Of a stretch of DNA of 33,820 bases, positions 1-7,943 are shown piece by piece; positions within the stretch are counted from its first letter, which is position 1; each line of letters starts with the position of its first letter. The notes beneath the pieces are model-generated. The model saw only the letters and a program-made list of their open reading frames with translations. It did no database searches and was not told where the DNA came from. The position numbers and the translations under genes were made by a program. Source of the DNA: Bacteroidota bacterium (GTDB lineage Bacteria; Bacteroidota; Bacteroidia; Flavobacteriales; Flavobacteriaceae); the NCBI GenBank assembly GCA_004356305.1, contig SMXJ01000033.1:1-33820 (forward strand). Reading direction: 5' to 3'.

Positions 1-228
1 ATTCGAGTCAAATGATCGGCAAACTTCATTGACAATTGGCGTGACAAACGATTGATAATCGATGTCATCAACATTATTGTTGTGTGACAAGTAGCGTTCT
101 TTCTCTTTTTCTGAAGTTAGATAATGGTTAGAGTGCCGGAATATTGTCCCACAAGTATCGCAATTATAGAACTGTGGTGAAAGTTGCCGCTGATTGGAAG
201 TTGATCGATGACACAGCGGGCATTCCAT
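1..228 (-). CDS. Class I SAM-dependent methyltransferase, N-terminal zinc-ribbon part only (runs off the left edge)
   Basis: Hand translation of the reverse strand from ATG at 228 is open to base 1: MECPLCHRSTSNQRQLSPQFYNCDTCGTIFRHSNHYLTSEKEKERYLSHNNNVDDIDYQSFVTPIVNEVCRSFDSN. CxxC...CxxC zinc ribbon followed by a YLxxxxEKxRYxxHNNxVxDxxYQxFVxPI stretch typical of Bacteroidetes methyltransferases. Not in the ORF track because it is truncated. Confidence 0.7.
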   Translation of the reverse strand, partial: MECPLCHRSTSNQRQLSPQFYNCDTCGTIFRHSNHYLTSEKEKERYLSHNNNVDDIDYQSFVTPIVNEVCRSFDSN

Positions 229-234
229 GAGGTA

Positions 235-2349
235 CTATTGTTTACGTAATGACCGTATTTTAACCAACTTGGATTTCCACACATCCAATTGTTCTTTTTG
301 TTCGGCTATGTTCTTTTGAACTTCTTTTACCAATGGGTTATCCTCTTCGGTATGTCGAAAGAACCCAAGGTTATTTTCCAATTGACGAATTTCATCATGG
401 GCATCTGTAATTCTTTTGGAGATGAAGAATTCTTCATTCTGAAGTTTACGTTCGTCCTCCTGTGATACCAAAGAATTGAGTTTATTCTCAAAACGTATCA
501 TCTCGACCTCATGCTTGTCAAGTTTTAGTTTACCAAAGAGTTCATCCAAAACTTTATTGAATTTTCGTTCGATATTACGTTTGTTGAAAGGAACACGGCC
601 TATGTCTTTCCATTCGGAGATCTTATCTTTTATAACTTTTAGATCCTCCGTATGCTTTCCGCTAAATTTTAAATTTGAAAGTGAATCCATAAAATCCTTC
701 TTCTTCTCAAAATGGACCATTTCTTCCTTGTTCGCCTCATTGCGTTCCACATGGACTCTATCAAAATAATGGTTACAAGCGTTTTTAAATTGTTTCCAGA
801 CCTTGTCACTTTCTTTCCTGGGCACATGGCCAATCGCTTTCCAATCACTTTGGATCTTCTTCATCAAAGGCGTCACTACCTCAAAATCCTCGTTGTCTTT
901 ATTTTCTTCAGCAAACTCGATGAGCTCTCGTTTCTTCTCAAGATTGATAAATTGCTCCTTTTTTTGATCTTTATAGAACCTATTTTTCGCTTTGTTGAAA
1001 TCATGGGTGGATTCTTTGAAACTTTTCCAAATTTCTTTGGTTTTGGTCCTTGGTACCTTGCCTGCTTCAAAATATTGATCCCGAAGTTTCTGCACTTCTT
1101 TGATCGCATTTTGCCAGGCCTTGTGATTATCACCGGTGTTGGAGGGAATCTCCTTAATTTTATCGATAATAGTATTCTTGAGATCCAAATTACCCTCATA
1201 GTACTTCTCTTCATCCTTTAAAAACTCCTGTCGCTTATCGTGGATTATTTTGGTTGCCGCACTGAATTTCTCCCAAACTTCCTCACGAAACTCCTTGGCT
1301 ACAGGTCCTATGTCTTCTTTCCACATTTTGTGTAACATTTGCAATTCACGAAATGCTTTACCAACATCACCTTGTTGTGCCAACTCTTCTGCACGGCCTA
1401 TCAATTTCAATTTTTGATCGAGATTGTGTTTAAAATCCAAATCGCGAAATTCCCTGTTCAAATGCAAGAAATCATAGAAATTCTCGACATGGTGCCGATA
1501 TGTATTCCAAATGGTGTTGTATTTGTCTCTTGGGATGGCCCCTGCAGTATGCCATCTTTCCTGGATATCTTTAAAATGCTTATAAGTTGTATTGATATTT
1601 TCCTCGGCGTTCAGAAGGCCTTTTAACTCATCGATAAGTTCTTCGCGCTTTTTAAAGTTTGCTTGTAAATCGCGCTTTAGGTTTTTGTAGTAGTCATTTC
1701 TTTTTTCTTTGTAATCGAAATACAAAGAATTGAATCGTTTTTTAAGGGGAGTAGTATAGTAAAAATCAATTATATTTCCACCTTCGGCCAAAAACTCCCC
1801 CTTACTACTCTCTAATTCATCCTCGAATTTTGCGTTAAATTCTGTTTTAATATTCTCTACGTCGTTCTTAATTTTCTGAATGGAATTATCCTTGAGTAGC
1901 TTTTGAAACTCGGTAATTAATTGTTCTTTTGAAAGGGCATGGTAGTCTTTTTCCTCTTCAGCTTCCGTTTCTTCATGGTGTTCATCATCGTCGGATGAGG
2001 TGACTTCTTCATCCTCATCATTTTCTTTTGCCACGGATGGATCCTCTTCAGCTCCCGTCTTATCTGCAGGCAATTTCGACGATTTTTCAGCTTTACGTTC
2101 TTCCGAAGGGTCTTCTTTTTTTACTTCTTCTACTGAAGGTTTTTCTGTAGTTTCGACAGATTTTATTTCTTCTGAATTCTTTTCAACTGGTTCTTCGGAA
2201 TCCGCTGTATCTTCAGCAATTACTTCAGTTTCAACATCCTTCGCTGATTCTGTTTTTTCTTCTAAATTCCCTGTAGTTTTCGGGCCTGTAGCCTGGACAG
2301 TTTCTACAGACTCATTTATTTTTTCGTTTTGCAATTCTTTGTCAGACAT
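235..2349 (-). CDS. DUF349 repeat protein with a long acidic N-terminal region
   Basis: ORF 235..2415. The extended start is a TTG; the likely ATG is at 2349 (MSDKELQNEK). Five repeats of the type W..xGxVPRxxxxxxWxxF (GAIPRDKYNTIW, DIGPVAKEFREEVW, GKVPRTKTKEIW, GHVPRKESDKVW, GRVPFNKRNIER). Confidence 0.88.
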   Translation of the reverse strand: MSDKELQNEKINESVETVQATGPKTTGNLEEKTESAKDVETEVIAEDTADSEEPVEKNSEEIKSVETTEKPSVEEVKKEDPSEERKAEKSSKLPADKTGAEEDPSVAKENDEDEEVTSSDDDEHHEETEAEEEKDYHALSKEQLITEFQKLLKDNSIQKIKNDVENIKTEFNAKFEDELESSKGEFLAEGGNIIDFYYTTPLKKRFNSLYFDYKEKRNDYYKNLKRDLQANFKKREELIDELKGLLNAEENINTTYKHFKDIQERWHTAGAIPRDKYNTIWNTYRHHVENFYDFLHLNREFRDLDFKHNLDQKLKLIGRAEELAQQGDVGKAFRELQMLHKMWKEDIGPVAKEFREEVWEKFSAATKIIHDKRQEFLKDEEKYYEGNLDLKNTIIDKIKEIPSNTGDNHKAWQNAIKEVQKLRDQYFEAGKVPRTKTKEIWKSFKESTHDFNKAKNRFYKDQKKEQFINLEKKRELIEFAEENKDNEDFEVVTPLMKKIQSDWKAIGHVPRKESDKVWKQFKNACNHYFDRVHVERNEANKEEMVHFEKKKDFMDSLSNLKFSGKHTEDLKVIKDKISEWKDIGRVPFNKRNIERKFNKVLDELFGKLKLDKHEVEMIRFENKLNSLVSQEDERKLQNEEFFISKRITDAHDEIRQLENNLGFFRHTEEDNPLVKEVQKNIAEQKEQLDVWKSKLVKIRSLRKQ

Positions 2350-2452
2350 ATATTTCAATGTTATGGTTCGTAATTCTAATATGCTGGAAGATACTAACAA
2401 CTCCGCACATGGCAAAAGGTGTGGACTATTTTTGAGGATTTTCCGGCATATA

Positions 2453-3184
2453 TCAGGATTTCCAAATATTCCACGCTTTTATGGCCTGATACTCCAACAT
2501 TTTGAGACCATTGCTTACTCTGGCTCCTTTAGCGAAGCCGCGTTTTATAAATTCGGTTTCTCTCGGGTTGTAGACAAGGTCAAAACATACGTGTTTTTCT
2601 GTGATATGTTGATATGGAATATCAGGACATTCCTCAATGTTTGGAAAAGTTCCTAAGGGGGTACAATTGACAATAAGAAAATGCTTTTCCATGATCTCAC
2701 GAGTAAGTTCATCATAGGTGAGTGTCTCTTCAGACTTGTCGCGCGAGATAATCAAATACTCGAAGTCCATAGCATCTAAAACGTAACCAACGGCCTTGGA
2801 AGCCCCACCTGTACCCAGGATCAACGCTGTTTTTTCTTCCAGAGGAAGAACATCCGCCAATGATCTCGCGAAGCCGTAATGATCTGTGTTATAACCGGCG
2901 AGCCTACCATCTTTTAACACTTTTACTGTGTTGACCGCACCTATCTTCTGGGCTTCTTTATCGATTCGATCCAGTAGTGGCATAACAGTTACTTTGTATG
3001 GGTTGGTAATGTTTAAACCTTTAATATCCTTTTGTTCCTTAAGAATTTGAGAAAGCATATTTATATCCTCAATATCGAAATTGTGGTATGTATCCTTCCG
3101 TTTTTCTTGTTCGAATTTTGCAGTGAAAAATGTCTTCGAAAAAGAATAACCCAGGTTTCTTCCAATAAGCCCGTATTTAGTCAT
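2453..3184 (-). CDS. aroE: Shikimate dehydrogenase
   Basis: 243 aa; GLIGRNLGYSFSKTFF N-terminus, NITNPYK, AVNTVK, GYNTDHYGFARSL, LGTGGASKAV nucleotide-binding loop, NCTPLGT. Confidence 0.9.
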   Translation of the reverse strand: MTKYGLIGRNLGYSFSKTFFTAKFEQEKRKDTYHNFDIEDINMLSQILKEQKDIKGLNITNPYKVTVMPLLDRIDKEAQKIGAVNTVKVLKDGRLAGYNTDHYGFARSLADVLPLEEKTALILGTGGASKAVGYVLDAMDFEYLIISRDKSEETLTYDELTREIMEKHFLIVNCTPLGTFPNIEECPDIPYQHITEKHVCFDLVYNPRETEFIKRGFAKGARVSNGLKMLEYQAIKAWNIWKS

Positions 3185-4199
3185 TTTTTTGGGTTTTTAG
3201 ATGTTGATACCAGACCAAACTCAGAATGATAAAAATACCTAAAATAATAAAGAAAATTGCCAGAAATGTGTCTAACGAAAATTCCATAGGAAAAAATCGT
3301 TTATATCCACTGATGATTTCCTGTCCATTGGCATCCAGCATAATATTGCCACTTGGGTCAAAGTCAAACTCCTTATTTTTCCAGGGCCAAACCACTCCCA
3401 GTGAACCCGTTATAAATCCGATGATCACAGCGAAGGTAGCTTTTTTGTAGCGTTTTAAAAAATAACCTAAAAAGTGTGATAATGAAACTAATCCGGTCAA
3501 AGACCCGGCAGTAAAAACAACTAGCACCTTTAACAAATCCATTTGTACAGCGTTTTTCGTAAAGCTAAAATCACCGTGCAAAATCGCAGCTATCGTATCA
3601 TACATTGCATTGACAGAGTCGACCAAAAGCAATACATAATTTCCGAGAAGGATAAGTATAAAAGAACCGGAAAGACCGGGTAAAGTCATTCCACTCACTC
3701 CTATGATTCCGCAGAGAAATACAAAAAGTAAGTTATCATTTTCTTGCGCTGGTTCCAGGAAACTAATGCCAATACCCACGATGATCCCGAAAACCAAATA
3801 GGCAAGATATTTTCGGCTCCAATCACCAAAATCCTTGGCGACATAATAGATAGATCCAATGATCATACCAAAGAACACACTCCAGACGTAGAGCTCATAG
3901 TGTATTAAAAAGTAATCTAATAATTTAGAAACACTAAAATAGCTGATCACCATTCCCAGGATCAGCAATCCTAAAAATCGACCGTTGATATAGGTCCAAC
4001 AACTTTTAAATCGGCCGTTAATAAGCAGTTTGAACGCCTTGCCGTTCACCTTTTGAAGCGAGTAGATAAATTCCTCATAAAATCCGGCGACAAAGGCTAC
4101 CATTCCACCCGAGACACCCGGTACCTTATTGGCCGCACCCATTGCCAACCCTTTTAGGACCAGCCAGACTCTATCGCCAAAAGTGCGAGTTTCGTTCAT
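3177..4199 (-). CDS. DUF368 (PopT-like polyprenyl-phosphate transporter) membrane protein, copy A
   Basis: 340 aa multi-spanning protein; KGLAMGAANKVPGVSGGMVAFVAGFYEEF and GLSGSFILILLGNY motifs. Its 3' end overlaps the aroE start by 8 nt. Confidence 0.88.
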   Translation of the reverse strand: MNETRTFGDRVWLVLKGLAMGAANKVPGVSGGMVAFVAGFYEEFIYSLQKVNGKAFKLLINGRFKSCWTYINGRFLGLLILGMVISYFSVSKLLDYFLIHYELYVWSVFFGMIIGSIYYVAKDFGDWSRKYLAYLVFGIIVGIGISFLEPAQENDNLLFVFLCGIIGVSGMTLPGLSGSFILILLGNYVLLLVDSVNAMYDTIAAILHGDFSFTKNAVQMDLLKVLVVFTAGSLTGLVSLSHFLGYFLKRYKKATFAVIIGFITGSLGVVWPWKNKEFDFDPSGNIMLDANGQEIISGYKRFFPMEFSLDTFLAIFFIILGIFIILSLVWYQHLKTQKND

Positions 4200-5171
4200 T
4201 TAAGCTTTCTTTTTTATGGTGGCTACACGTTCAAGAATAAAAATGGTTAGAAATCCTAGAACCAAAAAAATGAGCGCATAGAGCAGTTGTGCATTCCCTT
4301 CGTAATTATCCGGAAGAATACTTCTTTCAAGAAACGGAACTTCTTCTCCACTATGATTGATACGGTATTTCAGCACTTCTTTCCAGGGCCATATTTTGTT
4401 GAGGGCGCCTATCATAAAACCCGTTAATACGGTAAGTATAATATTTTTATGGTGTTTGAACATCCAGTTCAAAACTCTTGAAAAGGCCTTTAATCCAATA
4501 ATAGCGCCCAAGGCAAAAACAATTAATTTTATAAGCGCTTCAGAAAATAAATTCCAATCCAGCGTCATAGCCCCTTCAATAAATTGAGTAATAGTACCGA
4601 TGATAGCTTCATAGGCACCCAGCAAAAGTAGGATAAAAGCTCCTGAAATACCTGGTAAGATCATCGCGATAATGGCAATAAACCCGGCAAAGAACAAGAA
4701 CCAAGTATTGTCTGGAGATCCAATTGGTTCTAAAATGGTAATGAAATAAGAAAATCCGGCGGCTAAAATCATGGCTAGAATAGAACTTATTCTCCATTGG
4801 GTTATTTGCCTGGCAATAAAAAGTATACTGGCGATAATTAGGCCAAAAAAGAAGGACCAAACGGCAATGGGATGATTGACAAGTAACCAGGTGATCAATT
4901 TTGCCAAAGATAATATGCTCATTAAAATACCACTGAATAAAATTGATAGAAAACCAAAATTATATCGCTTCCATGCAGCGTTTATCCCTTCTTTTTTCCA
5001 AATTTTAAAGAAGCCAAAATCCAATTTATGGATGGTCTCGATCAACTCTTCATAAATACCCGATATAAAGGCTATCGTCCCTCCGGAAACACCCGGAACA
5101 ACATCCGCGGCACCCATAGCCATACCTTTTAACAAAATGATAATGTTTTGAAAGAAATTACGAGATCGCAT
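4200..5171 (-). CDS. DUF368 (PopT-like polyprenyl-phosphate transporter) membrane protein, copy B
   Basis: 323 aa; KGMAMGAADVVPGVSGGTIAFISGIYEELIETI and PGISGAFILLLLGAYEAII motifs. Its stop directly abuts the start codon of copy A. Confidence 0.9.
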   Translation of the reverse strand: MRSRNFFQNIIILLKGMAMGAADVVPGVSGGTIAFISGIYEELIETIHKLDFGFFKIWKKEGINAAWKRYNFGFLSILFSGILMSILSLAKLITWLLVNHPIAVWSFFFGLIIASILFIARQITQWRISSILAMILAAGFSYFITILEPIGSPDNTWFLFFAGFIAIIAMILPGISGAFILLLLGAYEAIIGTITQFIEGAMTLDWNLFSEALIKLIVFALGAIIGLKAFSRVLNWMFKHHKNIILTVLTGFMIGALNKIWPWKEVLKYRINHSGEEVPFLERSILPDNYEGNAQLLYALIFLVLGFLTIFILERVATIKKKA

Positions 5172-5210
5172 AAGTAAGGCTTACGTTAATGAGCCTCAAA
5201 AATAAGAATT

Positions 5211-6617
5211 TTATAACGACGGTTTCCTGTGATTATTGATTAATTGCTGAACGCTCTGTTTTCTAAATACTTTTGGAAATAATTCCTCGATGATCAATGA
5301 AAACTGATCGTCCAGGTCCAGGGCATTTTTCAAGTGAAACTCTGCTTTATTGTCTTCCAAAAGTTTGTAATACAATCCCGCCAGCCTATATTCGATCTCT
5401 GCATTCTCCGGGTAGAATTCTGCCGCCTGTATGAGATTTTTTATTCCCGCATCGTACTCGCCTAACTCAATGAGAATATCACAGCGCGACAACCAAGTCT
5501 CCATTTCATAATTGCCCAACTCGATGCTTCTCCTGAAGCCATGTTCGGCCTCTTCAAAAAGATTGAGCCGTTTGTTGATCTTTGCATAACGCTTCCAATA
5601 CAATTCATTTTCCGTATCGATATCGATAGCTTTCTCAATATAATAAAGTGCTTTTTGAAAATCCTTTTTTCTGAAATGAAAATCGGTTATAGCGATCCAG
5701 CCTTTGTCCAATAATGCATCTTCTTCCACACATTTACTGTAGAACTGAAGGGCCAATTCATTATTCTTTAGCTTCTCATAGCACTTGCCAATTCGCAACA
5801 AGGCAAACGACGTTGGATCGTCCAATCCCAATGTAATCGAATAACTTTCAATGGCCATCTCATACTCTTTCAATTTCTCCAGCACCTTTCCCTTTTCCAG
5901 ATAAGCTCCTATAAAGCAGTCGTCGCTAATGATAGCAAAATCAAAGGCTGCGAGTGCTTTTTTATAATCTTTCAGGATAAAATATTGTTTCCCCAGCTGA
6001 TGCCAGGCGACTTCGCAATATGGGTTTTTATTCAAATAGTTATTGAGGTATTCAATGGCGACCTCGTTTTGTTCCAGATAATCAAAACAATAGATGATAT
6101 TGTACAGCGCCGAATAGTCGTTCTCATCCTGTTCCAGGCATTTCATGAAGTAGTATTTGGCATTTTCGAAGTCCTCCATGAACAGATATTCCATGCCCAT
6201 TAATGAGAGCACATCAGACTCGTCTGAAGTGATCTCCAATGCTTTTCCCAGCAAGTTGATCGCTTTTTTATGTGCATCACGACGCGAATATATATTCGCT
6301 TTTTGGATGTAGATCTCCTCATTGGATTGTTCCAAAACATAGAGGTCATCCAGTAAGGCCTCCGCGGTGTCCAATTCGTTTTCGAATATGTACATCTCTA
6401 CTTGAAATAACTTTAAGCTTGTGGTAGCAGGATGCTGCTCCAAACCAAGCTTCGTTGCTTTTTTTGCGAGGGCTATCTTTCCATTTTCCAAATAGTGATG
6501 AATTATCTCTTCGAACTCTTCGGAGTCGAAAAAGTACACATCATTAGTCTTTAACATGGATTCAAATCGGGAAAGTGAAAAATTGTTATGCTCGTTAGGG
6601 CTTAAATGCATACGCAC
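5211..6617 (-). CDS. Tetratricopeptide repeat protein
   Basis: 468 aa, many TPR units (e.g. SALYNIIYCFDYLEQNEVAIEYLNNYLNKNPYCEVAWHQLGKQYFILKDYKKALAAFDFAI). The start may be the internal MHLSPNEH. Confidence 0.87.
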   Translation of the reverse strand: MRMHLSPNEHNNFSLSRFESMLKTNDVYFFDSEEFEEIIHHYLENGKIALAKKATKLGLEQHPATTSLKLFQVEMYIFENELDTAEALLDDLYVLEQSNEEIYIQKANIYSRRDAHKKAINLLGKALEITSDESDVLSLMGMEYLFMEDFENAKYYFMKCLEQDENDYSALYNIIYCFDYLEQNEVAIEYLNNYLNKNPYCEVAWHQLGKQYFILKDYKKALAAFDFAIISDDCFIGAYLEKGKVLEKLKEYEMAIESYSITLGLDDPTSFALLRIGKCYEKLKNNELALQFYSKCVEEDALLDKGWIAITDFHFRKKDFQKALYYIEKAIDIDTENELYWKRYAKINKRLNLFEEAEHGFRRSIELGNYEMETWLSRCDILIELGEYDAGIKNLIQAAEFYPENAEIEYRLAGLYYKLLEDNKAEFHLKNALDLDDQFSLIIEELFPKVFRKQSVQQLINNHRKPSL

Positions 6618-6727
6618 CGTTTTAACTGTTTCTTCAAATTAAAGATACTAATGTAATGAAGCATTCAAGAGTCGTGCCCCTTTTGTTGTTAACAAGCTTA
6701 TTAACACCGGTTTTGAGCTAATAAGAT

Positions 6728-6757
6728 GTTGAATAACAATTAGTTGAAAAACAATTA
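6728..6757. repeat. Two tandem 15-bp units (GTTGAATAACAATTA / GTTGAAAAACAATTA)
   Basis: Direct reading of 6728-6742 and 6743-6757; one mismatch. The second unit includes the minus-strand stop codon of the aminotransferase. Confidence 0.75.
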
Positions 6758-7939
6758 ATTGTTATGAAATTCATCGAGAACATCCGTCAAAATGGCACAA
6801 CCTTCTCTAATTTCTGTTTCGGTAATAGTCAATGGAGGAGTAATACGTATGGCACGGGGCTCGAATAGTAACCAAAAGAGGATTAAATTTTTGTCTTTGC
6901 ACGCTAGAATGATCTCAGTAGCGATTTCTGCAGAATCGACCATAATAGCCAACATCAATCCCTTTCCTCTCACTTCTGTGATAAGAGGATGTTTCAATAA
7001 TGATCTGAATAATTTTTCCTTCTGAAGGGTTTGTATCATCAGATCGGATTCTATGATTTCTTTTAGGGTCGCCAACGCGGCCGATGCTATAACTGGATTG
7101 CCACCAAATGTCGTGATATGGCCCATTTTTGGATTGTTTTTCAGTACAGACATCAAACTATTAGATGCCGTAAAAGCTCCAATGGGAAGGCCACCGGCCA
7201 TTCCTTTGCCCATCACTAAAATATCCGGGACTGTGTTATAATGTTCAAATCCGAAGAGTTTACCTGTCCGTCCGAATCCTGTCTGAATCTCATCCAGGAT
7301 CAAAAGGGCACCAATCTCTTCGCATCGAAGTTTCACTTTCCTCAGATAGTCATTTTCAGGCAGGATAAATCCTGCACCTCCTTGAATGGTCTCTAATATT
7401 ACGGCAGCTGTACCTTGTGTGATCTTTTTGATATCCGCTTCAGAATTAAATAAAATTGAGTGACATTCCGGCAGCAGCGGACCGAAGGGTTTTTTGCGTT
7501 CTTCATATCCCATAACACTCAATGAACCCATGGTATTACCGTGATATGCATGGTGAGCATATATTATTTCGCTTCGTCCTGTGGCACGCCGGGCTAACTT
7601 CAAGGCGCCTTCAATCGCCTCGGTACCACTATTGACGAGGTAAGTTGTATCAAGAGGATGGGTAAGTTTTTCGGCCAACAATTTTGATAGATTCACGGCG
7701 GGTTGCTGAGCGTATTCACCATATACCATCACATGTGCGTAGCGATCCATTTGATCTTTTACAGCCTTGATTACTTTTGGGTGACCGTGCCCCAAAGAAC
7801 AAACCGAAACTCCAGCCACAAAATCTAAATGTGCGTTCCCGGCAGTATCGTAGATATAACTGCCTTTGGCATGTGAAATTTCCATCGCCAAAGGATACAT
7901 GCTGGTTTGTGCCTGATATTTTAGGAAGTCTGACAACAT
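6755..7939 (-). CDS. Class III PLP-dependent aminotransferase (acetylornithine/aspartate aminotransferase family)
   Basis: 394 aa; NSGTEAIEGALKLAR, HHAYHGNTMGSLS, LILDEIQTGFGRTGKLFGFEH, MGKGMAGGLPIGA (PLP lysine), THxTTFGGNPV-like GHITTFGGNPV. Confidence 0.92.
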   Translation of the reverse strand: MLSDFLKYQAQTSMYPLAMEISHAKGSYIYDTAGNAHLDFVAGVSVCSLGHGHPKVIKAVKDQMDRYAHVMVYGEYAQQPAVNLSKLLAEKLTHPLDTTYLVNSGTEAIEGALKLARRATGRSEIIYAHHAYHGNTMGSLSVMGYEERKKPFGPLLPECHSILFNSEADIKKITQGTAAVILETIQGGAGFILPENDYLRKVKLRCEEIGALLILDEIQTGFGRTGKLFGFEHYNTVPDILVMGKGMAGGLPIGAFTASNSLMSVLKNNPKMGHITTFGGNPVIASAALATLKEIIESDLMIQTLQKEKLFRSLLKHPLITEVRGKGLMLAIMVDSAEIATEIILACKDKNLILFWLLFEPRAIRITPPLTITETEIREGCAILTDVLDEFHNN

Positions 7940-7943
7940 AGTA

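Noticed and set aside
712-1221. 169-aa plus-strand ORF rich in F/L/I
   Set aside because: Complement of the K/E-rich DUF349 repeats; hydrophobic look is an artefact of antisense translation.
2000-2656. 218-aa plus-strand ORF, Ser-rich
   Set aside because: Antisense to the acidic Glu/Ser-rich segment of the DUF349 gene and to the aroE 3' end; low-complexity composition is a mirror of GAA/TCT codons, no family resemblance.
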